Origin: Anolis sagrei
Taxonomy: Eukaryota; Chordata; Lepidosauria; Squamata; Anolidae
Direction: 5' to 3'
Length of the DNA: 64,000 bases
NCBI RefSeq assembly: GCF_037176765.1
Contig: NC_090022.1
Location: 75,517,209 to 75,581,208 of the forward strand
The position numbers were made by a program, and so were the translations under genes. This document shows, piece after piece, positions 43,759 to 55,703 of the stretch; the first letter of the stretch is position 1, and the number at the start of each line of letters is the position of its first letter. The notes below the pieces were generated by a model that worked only from the letters and a program-made list of their open reading frames with translations, had not been told where the DNA came from and made no database searches.

Positions 43759-45578
43759 GCTGTAGTTAGGACAGGCTTTGTTTTTTATATGATTTGTATT
43801 ACAATGAAAGAATCACAAGCTTCTGCTGGAACAAAAATCCTTGTTTCTGAAGATATAGCTCAGTGCCTACTGAGAGAAAAACCAAAAACTACTTCAGGCT
43901 ACTGATGAAATGAAGCCTCCCAAGACCTTAATAACTGTGAAGATACCTGGACCCAAAAGCACACCTGAGGAACTATATGTACTACTGCATTCTCTTTGTG
44001 GGTTGTAAACCCCTGCCAGTTCATTCCTTTGAGAAAACAAAATGTTTACTCTAACTTATGTATGTAGACATGACTTAAGCCTTACCAGCATTTTTACTGC
44101 CCCTTTACCTTCTTAGATAATAGGGGTAAATGTTTTCCTTGTGGTACAAGGGGGAAGACCTTGATAACCTTTTGAAAAAAGTAGATTTGCTTATTAAAAT
44201 GTGAACAAAACCCAAGTTCCCATTCTACCTTCTCAAGGAAATATCTAGTAGTCTAATACATAAACTAACATCAACTGCATCCATTAACACATATAGAACA
44301 AAAATGTATAAGCCATGGAGGCTTTACTACTTCACTTTTAGCAATATCCTTTGAGATTGACAAGTGTTTTCGGTGGGGCAATTCAGGCTGGGTAGCAAAT
44401 ACAGGGGAAAGAGGGACATGTGCTCCCCAAGAGGACCGTTCTTTTAAAATTCAAAACCTCCTACTTGCTGCACCCGTTGCCTTAGAGCAGTGATTCTCAA
44501 CCTGTGGGTCCCCAAGTGTTTTGGCCTACAACTCCCAGAAATCCCAGTCAGTTTATCATCTGTTAGGATTTCTGGGAGCTGAAGGCCAAAACATCTGGGG
44601 ACCCCCGGTTGAGAACCACTGCCTTAGAGGTTACTGGATTGCAGTTTTCAGACGTCCCTGGCAGCATAGGCCAATGGTGAAAAATCATGGGAGTTTTAGC
44701 TCAGCAAAGTACAGAGCCCTACAGCTTCTGCACCATCTGTAGTTTGGCCCTCAGCTAATCAAGAAAGCACACAAGAGTAAATGCAATGAGACTCAGACTT
44801 CACTTGTGTTTCCCATTACTTCTTTATAGTCCATTCCTTGCACACAATGACACAGGGGGCAGAAACAAAGGGATGGCTCAATATCAAGTTGGCACCTGTG
44901 GCACTACGGAGGTGCAGAGAGCTTCTTCATCTTGCGCCTCCAAAGCATGAGCACCATAGACAATGGTTTGTTTTCGAAAACAAGTAAGCTCAAAAGTAGT
45001 CATTGGCACAGAACACAGACTCTTACCTAGGTAGAAAACCAGCAAGAGTATGAATTATTTAGGCTAACCTTCTGCACCTTTCCAACAGCAAGGTGCGGTG
45101 CTTAGCAAATGTCAGCAAAGGGCATTTTTAGCTAAACCGTAGAAATAATTTTCCACTCACACTGGTGCTGGTTCAGGGCAAAGGGAACTCAAGCACTGTT
45201 GCAGAAGGAAATTGGCTCCATATAACATGGAGTTGTAGACTTAAAGAGAGGCAGGCTTGGGACCAGTCTATGATTTGCAAAAAGAAAAAAAAAAGCAGAC
45301 TGCTTAAATGAAGAGGAGAAACTGCAGCTTCTCCAACCTGAGAGAGAGCAATCCTGAGAGTCAGTGCTTGATAACTGGACGGATAGGTAGAAGCAGTCCT
45401 CACAGCACCAATGTTGGCCAGCAACCAGGCCATAGGGTGGGAGAAAGGGCAACCATGGCTGCAACTTCCTCAGCACTGAAAAGAGCAAGGCCTCTGGGCA
45501 GGTGAGCGGCGAGCAGGCGGGCATCAGCATCCTTTATGCTCCTGGAGCAGCAGGAGCCAGTTTCTGTCACCTTGGTCA
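43759..45578. other. AMT 3' UTR and TCTA 3' UTR (convergent)
   Basis: AMT and TCTA meet tail to tail. The interval holds one family A hAT MITE (44488-44621) and otherwise no recognised element or gene. The boundary between the two 3' UTRs cannot be set without transcript data. Confidence 0.6.
44488..44621. mobile_element. hAT MITE, family A
   Basis: A 134-bp palindrome with CAGTGATTCTCAACC ends, flanked by perfect 8-bp duplications CCTTAGAG at 44480-44487 and 44622-44629. Confidence 0.9.
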
Positions 45579-48500
45579 TCACTCCCGATGAGTTTTCATC
45601 GTTTCATTAGTTGTGCCCTCCCTGGGTGCATGGGTAAAAAAAGAAAGAAGAATATAAAAGACCCAAAACATTAGTAAACCAAAGATGAGGATCCTTGCAT
45701 TTCTCTCTCACTGAATTCACACTATCACCAAGAGAACTGATTGTGTTTTCTGGAAGAATTAAAAGTACTCACCACATAGAAAAGTGGGAGGACCCATCTG
45801 GTGTGCCTCCATTCTGTCCTCCAGGACCTGGAAAAACACAGAAAAAGCTGTCGAGCTGACATTTCTAGGAAGAATCACCCTTTCTCTAATGCAATAGGTG
45901 AAGAGTGTGTGTTGAACTGTCCCTCCCAGCTGCTGTGCTAACTAGGAATGATGGGAACTGGCACCAAGGGCCACATATCCACCCAGTTCTAAGTTGCACA
46001 ATTTTACTGAAGTGGATGCATTCCTGTGTATCAAATATGCTAGTCTTAAAGTCATAAGAAGGCACCATCTATCATTCAGCTCTGAGTAGGGTAAACTGCC
46101 TAAAAATGTTGCCTTCAGACCTGCACCCCTTGTAGGAAACGGCTTCAGTTCCTTCATACATTTTAAAATGACAGATAAGTACCCAGCCTTTATCTCAAAC
46201 AAAACATTCTGAGTGGTTTATAGCTTTATGTAGAAATAAGGACTTGATTCATTTAATTTGATCTTAATCATACAATTTTCTATCAACCTTTCATATATAT
46301 CTTCCTAATAAAACATTCATTCTGAAAATTCTTCTGTTTTTTGGGCGTTGCTTTGTCCTTTGGGTAGCAGAGGCTGCAACTCAAAGCTAGAGCATATACT
46401 TTGCATCTGGCAAATCTGAGTTTTAGCTCTGACTTCTATGGACAAGCTGAGAAAAAATAATCTGTAATAAAGTCCTTTTTTTGTTTTACTACTGCCATCT
46501 ACCATGCCAAGCATCATTGTATTTTCTAGTGAAATCATGTCTTCTCATGATATACCCCAAATAGAAAATTATCAGTTTAGTCCCCTTAGTTACTACTAGG
46601 GAGGGTTCAGGCTTGATTTGACCCATTTATTCATTCTTTTTAGCAGTCCATTGTGTGTATGTGTGTATGTGTGTTTAGTTTTTTTTACATCATTTAATTC
46701 AAAAATATACAGTGGCCCTTCCAAATGGATTTTTGTTGAATTAGCTGAGCCTAATTAATAGAAATACTTTATTATGCTAGAAAGAACATTGTTAAGAAGG
46801 CTGTTACTTATAATTTCAGGAATTATACACTAATACAACCATGCGGGTAAGGATTAACACAGATGGAAGACTGACAAAGGAAATTTCTACAACCAAAGTC
46901 AAACAAGGTTGCTTCTTAGCACTCTTTCTATTTGATCATTATAGTAATAATACTGTAACTATGGCCCCATTTACACTGTCATAAAACGCAATCTGAAACT
47001 GCATTATATGGTTCAGTGTAGACTCATATAATTCAGTTTAATTGTATTGAACTGCATTATACGAGTCTACACTGACCTAATAATTCAGTTGCAAACTTCA
47101 TTATTAGGCAGTGTAGATGGGAATCTATGTTAAATTGTCCAAATAATTTCCATCTTTCAAATAGGAAACTATAAAAACAGGAGTCTTTATATATGCTGAT
47201 GATGTACAGTTATCTATAAAGAAAACTGGGCTGAAATTGTAAATAAATGTGATGAGTTACGTCAAGCAGAATGTAGAATAATTATGCTAAATCTAAGGCG
47301 ACAGATTTAAGATGATCACCTAAATATAATAGGAATTTAGGTTACAATAATTTGGAATAGGTTCCTTTATTTAAATAACTGGGGGTACAGTCATCCCTCT
47401 GTATCCATCAATTTTGCATCCATGGATTCAATCATCCACAGATTGAAAATATTCAATAATAGATTTGATGGGTTAATAATTCTGAGAATTTCCTTCCTTT
47501 CTTATAAATTTGGAAAATTATGTGCTGCTTCCATGCCTCAGGAAATATGCCTGCAGAGTTTATATGAGAAAATAATTTTCCAGAGAGGACCACCATTCAG
47601 AATTGTGATGGAATTATAATAACTGTTAAGCCAACTTCTATGTAAACCCTATTAGTCTATTCTACTCTACTTGTGACCAATTACAAACTTGTGATGAAAA
47701 AAACCCAGTATGATGCAGCAGCTGAAAATGCCAAAACAATGCTAGGTTGCACTAATTTGAGTATAGTGTTGCGACTGAGAGATGTAATAGTCCCACTCTA
47801 TTTTGCTTTGGTCAGACCTCACCTGACATCCCATGTCCATAATGTGTACCACAATTAAAGAAGGATTTTGGCAAGCTTGGACAAGTCCAAAGGGCAACAA
47901 AGGTGATCAAAGATTTGGAAACCAAGCCCTATGAGGAATGGCTTAGGGAGCCAGGTATGTTAAATTTGGAGAAAAAAAGGATGAGGGAGAACATGGTAGT
48001 CATTTTTAAATATTTGAAAAGATGCCAAATTGAGGAATGGAAAAGCTTATTTTCTGCTGATCTGGAGAGCAGGACATGGAACAATGGATTCAAATTGGAA
48101 AAAAAAACATTCCGCCAAAAAATTCAGAAGAACTTCCTGATGGTAAGAGCAGTGGAATATGCCACCTTGGAGTGTGGCGGAGTCTTCTTCTCTGGAGGTT
48201 TTAAGCAGAGACTGGATGGCCATCTGTCCGGAGTGCTTTGACTGTGCGTTCCTGCATGATGGGGGTTCCAACTCTGATTCCATGATTCTTCAATATTCTA
48301 GCTGTTTTAAATCTATTTTTAGGTAGTGAATGCACACAGTTCTTTCACAAATTTCATTTCAAATTTCAATACCAGTTTCATTCAGTCATATCTTACAAAG
48401 CAGAAATGTCAAAGCAAGTTGTGAAAAAACTACATGGTGTAGCAAATCTGAGAACATTTTTGGATTCTGAAGGCCAAATTCATGCAAAACCAGGATACAT

Positions 48501-51500
48501 TTTTTAAAATGTTTAATGGCCCTTAATTCTGCAAACCTGTGAGCAGTAGATGGGGAAAGGTCAGCCATTAAAGGTCATTTCTGAAATGTTTACTAACTCA
48601 CTGAAAGCCACTTATGTTAAAGCATTTGGATTTAAGAAGGTCATCCCACTAAAGTCAGGAGAATTAAACTAGCTCAAATCCAGAGATGATTAAACTAATT
48701 AGTGTACAGCGTTCATAAGCTTCCAGAGTATTTGTCTGGAACACAAGACTTATTGTACATATTTGTTTATAAGTTGAGAAATGCCAGTCAAAAACGTAAC
48801 CTTGAAAAACTGGGCTGACCTATCCATGGGTTAATACTGCTTTCTTAGAAGTTGAGGCCAGCCTGCCCAGCTCACGGGAGGAGGAAGAGGGAAGCTGAGG
48901 CTGCCAAAAAGGCACTAGAACCCACCTCTACTCCCTGAAGGCAGAGGATCACAAAGCACTATCCAAAAAGGGACTCGTACACCTGGAAGTCAATAATGTT
49001 GCTCCGTAAAAGCAGTCTCAAAAGGGAAGCTTCTAGGAAGCAGTTATTGACTTCCATGTGCATGAGTCCATTTTTGGGCAATGCTCCAAAATCCCCAACT
49101 TCCCAGGAGCAGAGACGGGTTTTAGGATTTTTTCACAGTCCTAAACAGATTGTTAGCCACTTTGAGTCCCCACAGGGAGAAAGGCAGGTGAATAAATAAA
49201 TCCTCCTTCCTTCTCCCCCAGGTGGGCTAGGCACCTTTTCTTCTCTTTTAGCTCACTTTGCAAGAAGCTTGGGAAGGAGATTCACAAACATCCAACCTTT
49301 AGGGTGAACATGACCCTCAATTTTTTAAGTTCTTTGGCATTGTTTCTTTATTATTGTTTCTTGCCCCTATGGATCCTAGCAAATTCTGAAATTTTGGCCC
49401 CAAAACCTGCCTTTAATTTATCCACAAGATTAACTTTTAATTAAATCTAAAATAGATACTGTACAGATTTAAAGTGAAATGTTGCATAGTAATATATCAG
49501 ACTAAGTTAAAGACAAACTATGCAATAAATGTCAAATGCTGTCAGGTAAACATATTGTTAATCCTATGACTGAAGATGATAAACATTGCTAATACACATC
49601 TGATTAGAAACTAGAAAGGCTAATTCAATGTAAACAATTATGTTTTGCATTTGAGCCCTAAAGTTTGCATGCCCCTCTTAAATGCTATTTTGTTTTGGAA
49701 TTAGAATATTCACATGCAGTACTACGGTTTAAAACTGAATATTAGTAACAGTATGTATTTTCTTTCCATACCTGCCTCATTTTGAGAACCACAATTTTAT
49801 AAAAGAAATCTTTACATTGCTCTGTCATATGAATTATTGTTTCAAAAGTAGGCTAAAGTTGCAATAGTGGGGAAAGGAATAATCCAAGCAAAGCTGAGAA
49901 GAAGTGCCAATTAGCTATAATACATGACACTACTGTAATGCACTGCCATTTGGAGAAAGCACCGTTTACTATTATTATATACCAGAAAACCACTTTATGC
50001 TAAAGTTACCAAAAACATGAAATCATAGCTAAAGATATACTTAATGTTCATAGGCAGGAATAGGAATGACAAACACTAAGAGTGGTTCACATTCAGTTTA
50101 AGAGGGCCCCCCAAATTGCTCGTGGTTGCCCCTGCTCCTTCCAACTCTTGGGTCAAAGAAGTTGGAGGATTTGACCAAAATCCACTTCTAGAGCATGTAC
50201 TTTTACCCTCAAAGATTGTTTTGGGTCCCTCTCCACACCCCAAAAGAAAAGGAAAAGGTGAACAGATGTGATTTCTGGTTGCTTGAAACATAAGTTTCAG
50301 TTGTCACTAACCCCACTGGTGCAATCAACAAAAAGTCCAGGGGTGTCAAAATAGTTTTTCAATACTTAATACATGCCCAGTTCTGCTCTAAGGAGACCCT
50401 CACTGTTAGCACAAGGTTCATAGAGATTTGCGTTTTCAAAACTTTTGACAACAAAACTGGAAAGGTGGCTAATGAAATGGGTCAAAGGGTAGGAGGAAAA
50501 AATTATTGAATCAAAACAGATGCTAAGATGAAAGCACCTATTATGATGTGCAAATATACATGCACGCACTAGACACACCCTTAAAAGAGCTTTAGGCCTA
50601 GCATGGCTCATACCATAAAAACACCCTAAACACATATGATCTCATTTAATTTGGAAGCTAAGCAGGACTGGGCAGGAGGGCAATCCCACAGAGGAAACCG
50701 AAAGCAAGGAGGGCCTATTTGAAAAGGTCCCAATAATAATTTTAACACACAAATTAAGAAGACATCAAGTGTCTAAAATGTCTGTTTCTGATAAACAAAT
50801 CCTTAATGCACCATGGCTGGAAAAACAAATAGTGTTATGCCAGCATAGAAAATATTTCTAGTCCTTAGGATCTCACATCAAATGTTTAGAAATGCAAGAA
50901 TATATATTACTCTTGGTCACAAATGTGCATGCCAAATATAAATGTTAGTCTTTAAGATACCAAAAACTATGCCTTCTTAGCATCCTTAGGCTTTATCCTG
51001 GTACAGACCTGAACAAATCTTTTCACTTCCAAGAACTGGTATACATTTTCTACAGTTCCAGCAAAGGAGAACTTAGGAAGGCATAGGTAGGACTTGATCT
51101 CTAGTTGCAGTAGGAGGCAATACTATCATTTCTACAATTATGAAAGACACAGTTCTATATCATGTGAGACTTGCCAACTGTAGGCATTGCACATGGGCAT
51201 ACATCAGTGTTAGTAATGCGTAACTATAGAAAGACAAGAGTTTTTGATGTATAATAGCAAGCCAGAATTATAATTGTAGCACCTCAAGATCTTGGTGAAC
51301 AGCACTAAAGGAACTAAAGCAGCAGCACAGCACCATGTTAGAAGAGTAGTGGAAAAACTTAGTCCTTCAGAGACCTTGAACTTCAGCTCTCAGAAATTTC
51401 AGTCTGCCTGGTTAAAAAATAAGATAGGAATTGTAGTCTGAAACATTTGGAGAACCAAAGGTCCCCCAACTCTGTCTTAGAAGATGTCTTGCTCTCAAGA

Positions 51501-54500
51501 GAATTTGATCTTAAACAGGCATTATATTAGTGCTCCCAACTCTGAAACTCCCTCTCTGGAGAGACCAGGGGCACATTTTCAGTAACGACTTAATGTAGTT
51601 TGAAGGCAGCTTGACTAAACTATGTTTAGATGGCATATACCATGAACAACTACCATTAAGTGCTCTACACAGTGAGAAACAAAGTTAGGGGATATTCTGA
51701 AATAAGAGTCTGTAATGCATATCTGTGCACCTAAGCCAGACCGTAGCCAGGAAAAAAAATTCGGGGAGGGTTGAAATTTGGGGGGGGGGGGGGGGGTTGA
51801 AACCTGCCTCCTAGCGCACGCTGAAGCCAAGAGCACAGCAGGGGGCAGAGCAGCCTTCAATAGCCTGCAGCTCTGCCCCTGTCAACCACCTCCACCAATT
51901 CTGGCCTCCTTAATGAGAGCATTCAACACCCCCCCCCCCCCCCAACTTGGTTGCTTCACTACATTGGCTATTGCTGCAAGTAATGACAGTGTGAATAAAT
52001 TGTCAATATTTGCTTGAGATAGTGCTTGCAGTTCTGGAGGGACTCTTAATTTTTTGTGTCTCATAGAGTTCGCATGGGGATTTGGTTAACCAGTTAAAAT
52101 TCATGAGTAAACCAGGTTTACTCCCCCCCCCCCCCCCCCCCCCGGCTACAGGCCTGCACCTAAGTGTAAACCATATGGTGAAATTGGTTAAGGGCTGGGC
52201 GTTGTGGCGATCTGCACATGTGCACTGTGAGGAGGTATGTGAAGAAAAAGTTTCCTCCACCATCACGAGGCTGCAGATACTGTGGATCCTGAAACTTGTT
52301 CAAGGTCAGACTTTGTGGTGCATGTAAGCATCATCCAGGCCTTGAACCAGTTCCAGGACTTCATATGTAACCATTTGAACAGTGAAAATACTTCCTACTT
52401 TGCTGGTTTCACACTGACCTAAGTGGTTAATATAGATGTGCCTCAGGATGGCTCTGTACCTGCTTGCCTTTCTTAGGTAGATAAAAGCCTTCCTTTGCCA
52501 CCAGGCATTTATAAACCAATGAGGGATAGGCTATTAAAGATGGTGTGATTTATTTTAAGGCGAGTTCATGTTTTAATGCATTTTAATATTTAATATTTTA
52601 AATAACAAATAGCTTAATTTTTATTTTTCAAATGTTTAATATTCATATGGGCTCACATTACTTTAATTAACATTGTTTTATATTTATTGTAAGTCCCAAT
52701 ACTGGGAGAAAGGAAGGATAAAAATAAAATAAAATAAAGTAAATAAACAGAATAGGATGGGTGCCCAGTTACCATGGAAGACTAGACACAATTGGCAAGG
52801 GAAGGGCAAAAAACAGTTGGGGCTGGCGCAGGCAGCAGGCAAAGAATAACCTCCTGTCCTGTTGGTTATGCTGCACAGCATGACTAAATAAACAGAACCT
52901 TCCAACACAATCAACAGGGGATGGTAGATATGGACAGTGACTAGCGTTTGGAAGGGACGCTTTGAAGAAAAGAGAGCTCCTGCAGGTTTCCAGTTTATGG
53001 TGATCCTAAGGCAATCCTATCACAGGAGTTTCTGAGACTGAGAGTAAGCAACTCACCAATGGTGGGCTTCCATGGCAGATTGAGGAATTGAGTCCTGGTC
53101 TCCAAAGTCCTAATGCAACCCTCAAAACATCACACTCGCTCTACCCCCTGCTTTTCCTATTAGGAGAAAATGGTGGGTGGCTGTACCAACAGGACTTGGC
53201 ATGTCACTTTGACAGATGGGTGCCCTGCCAGGATGCCAACAAGCTTTTTTTGGCACAGCCACCCACTACATCTCCGGCATAATAGTTACAGAGCTCCTTT
53301 AAGAGGACAGGTCTGCGTTAGGGCTATGCTGGCTGGAGATACTAAGAGTTGCAATCAAACACAATCAGAAAAACTAAGAGTGCAAATACACTGTAGAATT
53401 AATGCAGCTTGACTCCATTTCAATTGCTATGGTTCAATGCTATAAGACCACGAGAGTTATATGTTTTATAAGGTCTTCCTCAGCCTTTTTTGCCAGAGAG
53501 AACCGTGTTCCAACAAACTATGGAACTGATGCATGGCAGTTAAAGTTGTGACAAACTGCATTAATTCTATAGTGTAGCTCAGGCATGGGCAAACTTTGGC
53601 TCTCCAGGTGTTTTGGATTTCAACTCCCACAATTGCTATTGTGGGAGGAGAAGTTCAAAACACCCAGAGAGCTGAAATTTACCCATGACTGGTGTAGATG
53701 CACCCTCTGACAGATGGACAAAGTGTTTTTTAATCATTATTGTTGTTTGTTGTTATTAGTTTAGTCACTTCCGACTCTTCGTGACCTCATGTGCCAGCCC
53801 ACGCCAAAGCTCCCTGTTGGCCGTCACCACCCCCAGCTCCTTCAGAGTTAAGCCAGTCACTTCAAGGATACCATCCATCCATCTTGCCCTTGGTTGGCCA
53901 AGTATACTATTTATTATTTACCCACTTTTTTTTTTCACCCCAAAGGGGACTCAGAGCAGCTTCCAAGTTGGCAATATGCAATACTATGTAGTTAAGGAGG
54001 TCCTCAAGAAACATTAATCAAGGACACTGACGGCTGGGGATGCTGGGAGCTGCTGTCGAACACATTCTGCAAAACTAAGTCTTGGCAGACTGAACACATT
54101 AGTGGGACAAAAGGAGAAATGAAGAATGGTGGGAGTTATTAGTGCAATATGGGGAAGAAAGGACTGGGGATACTGGGAGCTGGAGTCAAAGATATCGAAG
54201 AAAGCCAGAAATGAAAGCAGAAGCCTTTACCTTTGTTCTGTGTATTTGTATTTCATTGTCATTCCACTGCATTAAGGCATTGAATGCTTGCATTCTGTAT
54301 ATGTTGTAATCTGCTCTGAGTCCCTTCGGGGAGACAGAGCGGAATATAAATAAAGTGTGTTACTATAGTCAGTAAAACTAAGGGTGCATCTACTTTGTAT
54401 TAATTAACGCCATTTGATACCACTTTGACAGCCATGGCTCAATGCTGTGGAAGCCTGGGAATTGTAGTTTGCTGGGGCACCAGCCCTCTTGTGCCAAGAA

Positions 54501-55241
54501 GACTAAAGAAAGCCCTTGTAAAATGACAACTCCTGTGATACCTTAGCACTGGGCCTTGACTGTTACAAGTGCATTTATTCTACGTTAGAAAATTAATACA
54601 CTTTAAATCTGGTTTCTGCCTCCTGCAGAATTCTGGGGTTTGTAGTTTAGTGAGGCTGTTAAAGGTTCCTCCCTAAACTACAAACCCCAGAACTCTGCAG
54701 GAGGCAGAAACCGAATTTTAGGTGGATTTTTTTCTTTCTAGCGTGATGAAGTGCAGACAAAGCAAGTTAGTGGGGTGAAAGGGGGAACTGGAGAAGCGCA
54801 AGGTGGGAAGGGCTGGGGATACTGGGCGCTGCAGCCGAGCCCATCCAGCCAAAGGAAGCAGGGAGAAAGAGGCAGAGGGGAAGGCGCTGCCAGGGGAAGC
54901 CGCGTGGGGCCAAGAGGGTGGCTGTTGGAATGGCAAGCGCAGCAGCAGCGCAGCCCCCCCCCCCCCCGGCCTGGTGCCAAGGAGAGCCCTTCCGCCTTCC
55001 TACCTTGCCGGTAGTAGAGGCCGGTGACGGTGTTGCCGTAGACCCGCCAGGCCACCTGGATGCCCAGCAGGCTCACCACCAGCCACAGCAGGAGCAGCTG
55101 GAAGAGCGCGGCCCGCAAGTCCTGCGCCTCCCAGTCCGACATGAACTCCTGCCCGAGCCAGGACAGGGCCCGCAGCACCCGCGTCGGCGCCTCCCACTCC
55201 CCGGGACTCCCCGCAGAAGCCTCCTCCGCCGCCGCCGCCAT
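45579..55241 (-). CDS. TCTA: TCTA, T-cell leukemia translocation-altered homolog, small membrane protein (complete)
   Basis: TCTA is a small conserved membrane protein; the human protein has been linked to osteoclast fusion, but its molecular role is not settled. Coding exons in transcript order are 55241-55004, 45827-45773 and 45621-45579, in phase, 336 nt, 111 aa (human 103). Residues 31-45 ([15 protein letters not shown]) precede one hydrophobic helix at about 47-66 ([20 protein letters not shown]), then [27 protein letters not shown] and KTHRE at the end, all matching the human order. There is no cleavable signal. The start at 55241 gives the family length; an in-frame ATG at 55346 would add 35 Arg/Gly-rich residues but overlaps the promoter. 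Intron 1 spans 9.2 kb and is packed with repeats. Confidence 0.95.
46830..47400 (+). repeat. LINE reverse-transcriptase fragment split by a palindromic MITE
   Basis: Before the MITE the reading is [20 protein letters not shown] then [11 protein letters not shown] (the VKQGC..AP.LF block). After it comes YADDVQLS at 47190-47213. Both are reverse-transcriptase motifs, in correct order. The clade is not assigned. The nested palindromic MITE occupies about 46963-47121 (ggccccatttacactgtc ... cagtgtagatggga). Confidence 0.7.
46963..47121. mobile_element. Palindromic MITE, family F
   Basis: Inverted repeats of 'tgcattatatg' and 'gtctacactg' units are built around 'ataattcagtttaattgt'. A half copy of the same family lies at 31735-31815 (gataatctagattttatgtg). 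Confidence 0.65.
47710..48297 (+). repeat. CR1 LINE 3' fragment
   Basis: It reads [19 protein letters not shown], then [38 protein letters not shown] and [16 protein letters not shown], which are CR1 ORF2 C-terminal blocks in order. It ends at the 'ctgattccatgattct' tail. Stops and frameshifts are present. Confidence 0.88.
50596..50680 (+). pseudogene. 5S rRNA-like pseudogene fragment
   Basis: The order ggctcataccat, 'caccctaaacac', 'gatctcatttaat' and 'tggaagctaagcagg' follows vertebrate 5S rRNA (GGCCATACCACCC..., CCGATCTCGTCTGAT, GGAAGCTAAGCAGG), including an intact box A core (AAGCTAAGCAGG). The downstream box C part is only weakly kept (gggcaggagggcaatccc). It is a solo relic in a TCTA intron or the head of a 5S-derived SINE. 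Confidence 0.7.
51736..52156. mobile_element. Non-autonomous hAT element, poly-G/poly-C family
   Basis: Ends (cagaccgtagcc... and ...ggctacaggcctg) are imperfect inverted repeats, flanked by the 8-bp duplication CACCTAAG at 51728-51735 and 52157-52164. The interior has G(17), C(15) and C(21) homopolymer runs. A second copy is at 62187-62467. Confidence 0.8.
52978..53155 (-). repeat. Sauria-type SINE (partial)
   Basis: In reverse complement it shows the 'aggactttggagaccagg' head, the 'tgccatggaagcccacca' body and a decayed 'cctatgataggattgcc' segment. Confidence 0.6.
53387..53707. mobile_element. MITE family B with nested family C
   Basis: Family B runs from 'aatacactgtagaattaatg' to 'attctatagtgtagct'. 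Family C lies at 53580-53691 (caggcatgggcaaacttt ... acccatgactg), flanked by GTGTAGCT and GTGTAGAT, after which family B resumes as 'gtgtagatgcaccctc'. Confidence 0.8.
53728..53905 (-). repeat. RTE-BovB 3' end
   Basis: In reverse complement it ends 'cacgaagagtcggaagtgac' followed by an A/C-rich tail, the BovB 3' terminus. It also carries the 'aaggagctgggggtggtgac' segment found in the plus-strand BovB copy near 57630. Confidence 0.8.
54235..54362 (+). repeat. LINE 3' tail
   Basis: 'gcattgaatgcttgc', 'ctgctctgagtcccttcggg' and 'gaatataaataaag' match the tail at 37385-37530. Confidence 0.7.
54385..54720. mobile_element. MITE family B followed by a second palindrome (family D)
   Basis: A family B copy (54385-54600: gtgcatctactttgtattaa, gccatggctcaatgctgtgg) abuts a strong palindrome at about 54603-54720. 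In that palindrome ttctgcctcctgcagaattc and its inverted partner (gaactctgcaggaggcagaa) flank 'ggctgttaaaggttcctcc'. Both lie within 300 bases of TCTA exon 1. Confidence 0.7.
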
Positions 55242-55450
55242 CGGGCCTCCTCCTCCTCCTCCTTCCCGGCCCTGGGACACCCAGCCGCGCTGCGACACAA
55301 GCCGACCCAGCACAGACAGACGCTGCCACTGCCGCCGGCGCCGCACTGCGCAGGCGCAGCCGAACGCGCGTGAAGGCCCCGCCCCGCTTTGACGTCACCG
55401 TTGGCCTCGCGCGTCGGGTTTAAACGTCAAGGGAGTCCCGAGGCAGAAAA
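55242..55450 (-). promoter_or_regulatory. TCTA: TCTA promoter with NRF1 and CRE sites
   Basis: Very CpG-rich DNA upstream of the TCTA start contains TGCGCAGGCGCA at 55347-55358 (NRF1, one mismatch) and a perfect palindromic CRE TGACGTCA at 55390-55397. A half-site AACGTCA lies near 55424-55430. There is no TATA box. ATF/CREB and NRF1 binding is inferred from motif only. Confidence 0.75.
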
Positions 55451-55703
55451 GACCACTAGGCCCTGAGAGAGTGAACCAGGGAACATCCACACGCCTCAGG
55501 GCTCACCTGTCACTATTAGGGATAGCTGCTCTCCAGAGAGACTCACTATCCAAATTTGGTGTCAATTCGTCCAGTGGTTTTTGAGTTGTGTTAATCCCAC
55601 AAACGAACATTACATTTTTATTTATATACATTTGGAGGACAAATGACAAACCAAAAAGTACCGCACAGAGCCACAGCATTCTGTGTTGGATGTGACTCTA
55701 AAG

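Larger units (their letters stand above)
45828..55003 (-). other. TCTA: TCTA intron 1
   Basis: A 9.2-kb intron with LINE, CR1, hAT, SINE and BovB insertions, LINE 3' tails at 49140-49202 and 52665-52745, and a 5S rRNA relic. The stretches 48300-49130, 49210-50590 and 50690-51730 show nothing I can identify. No extra exon was found. Confidence 0.75.

Noticed and set aside
51770-52145. G and C homopolymer runs as assembly gaps
   Set aside because: Similar runs occur in the second copy of the same hAT element, so they are probably real, although exact lengths may be unreliable.
54738-55346. 202-codon minus-strand frame as a single-exon protein
   Set aside because: It contains TCTA exon 1 but runs through the donor at 55003. 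The spliced 111-aa form matches the known family.
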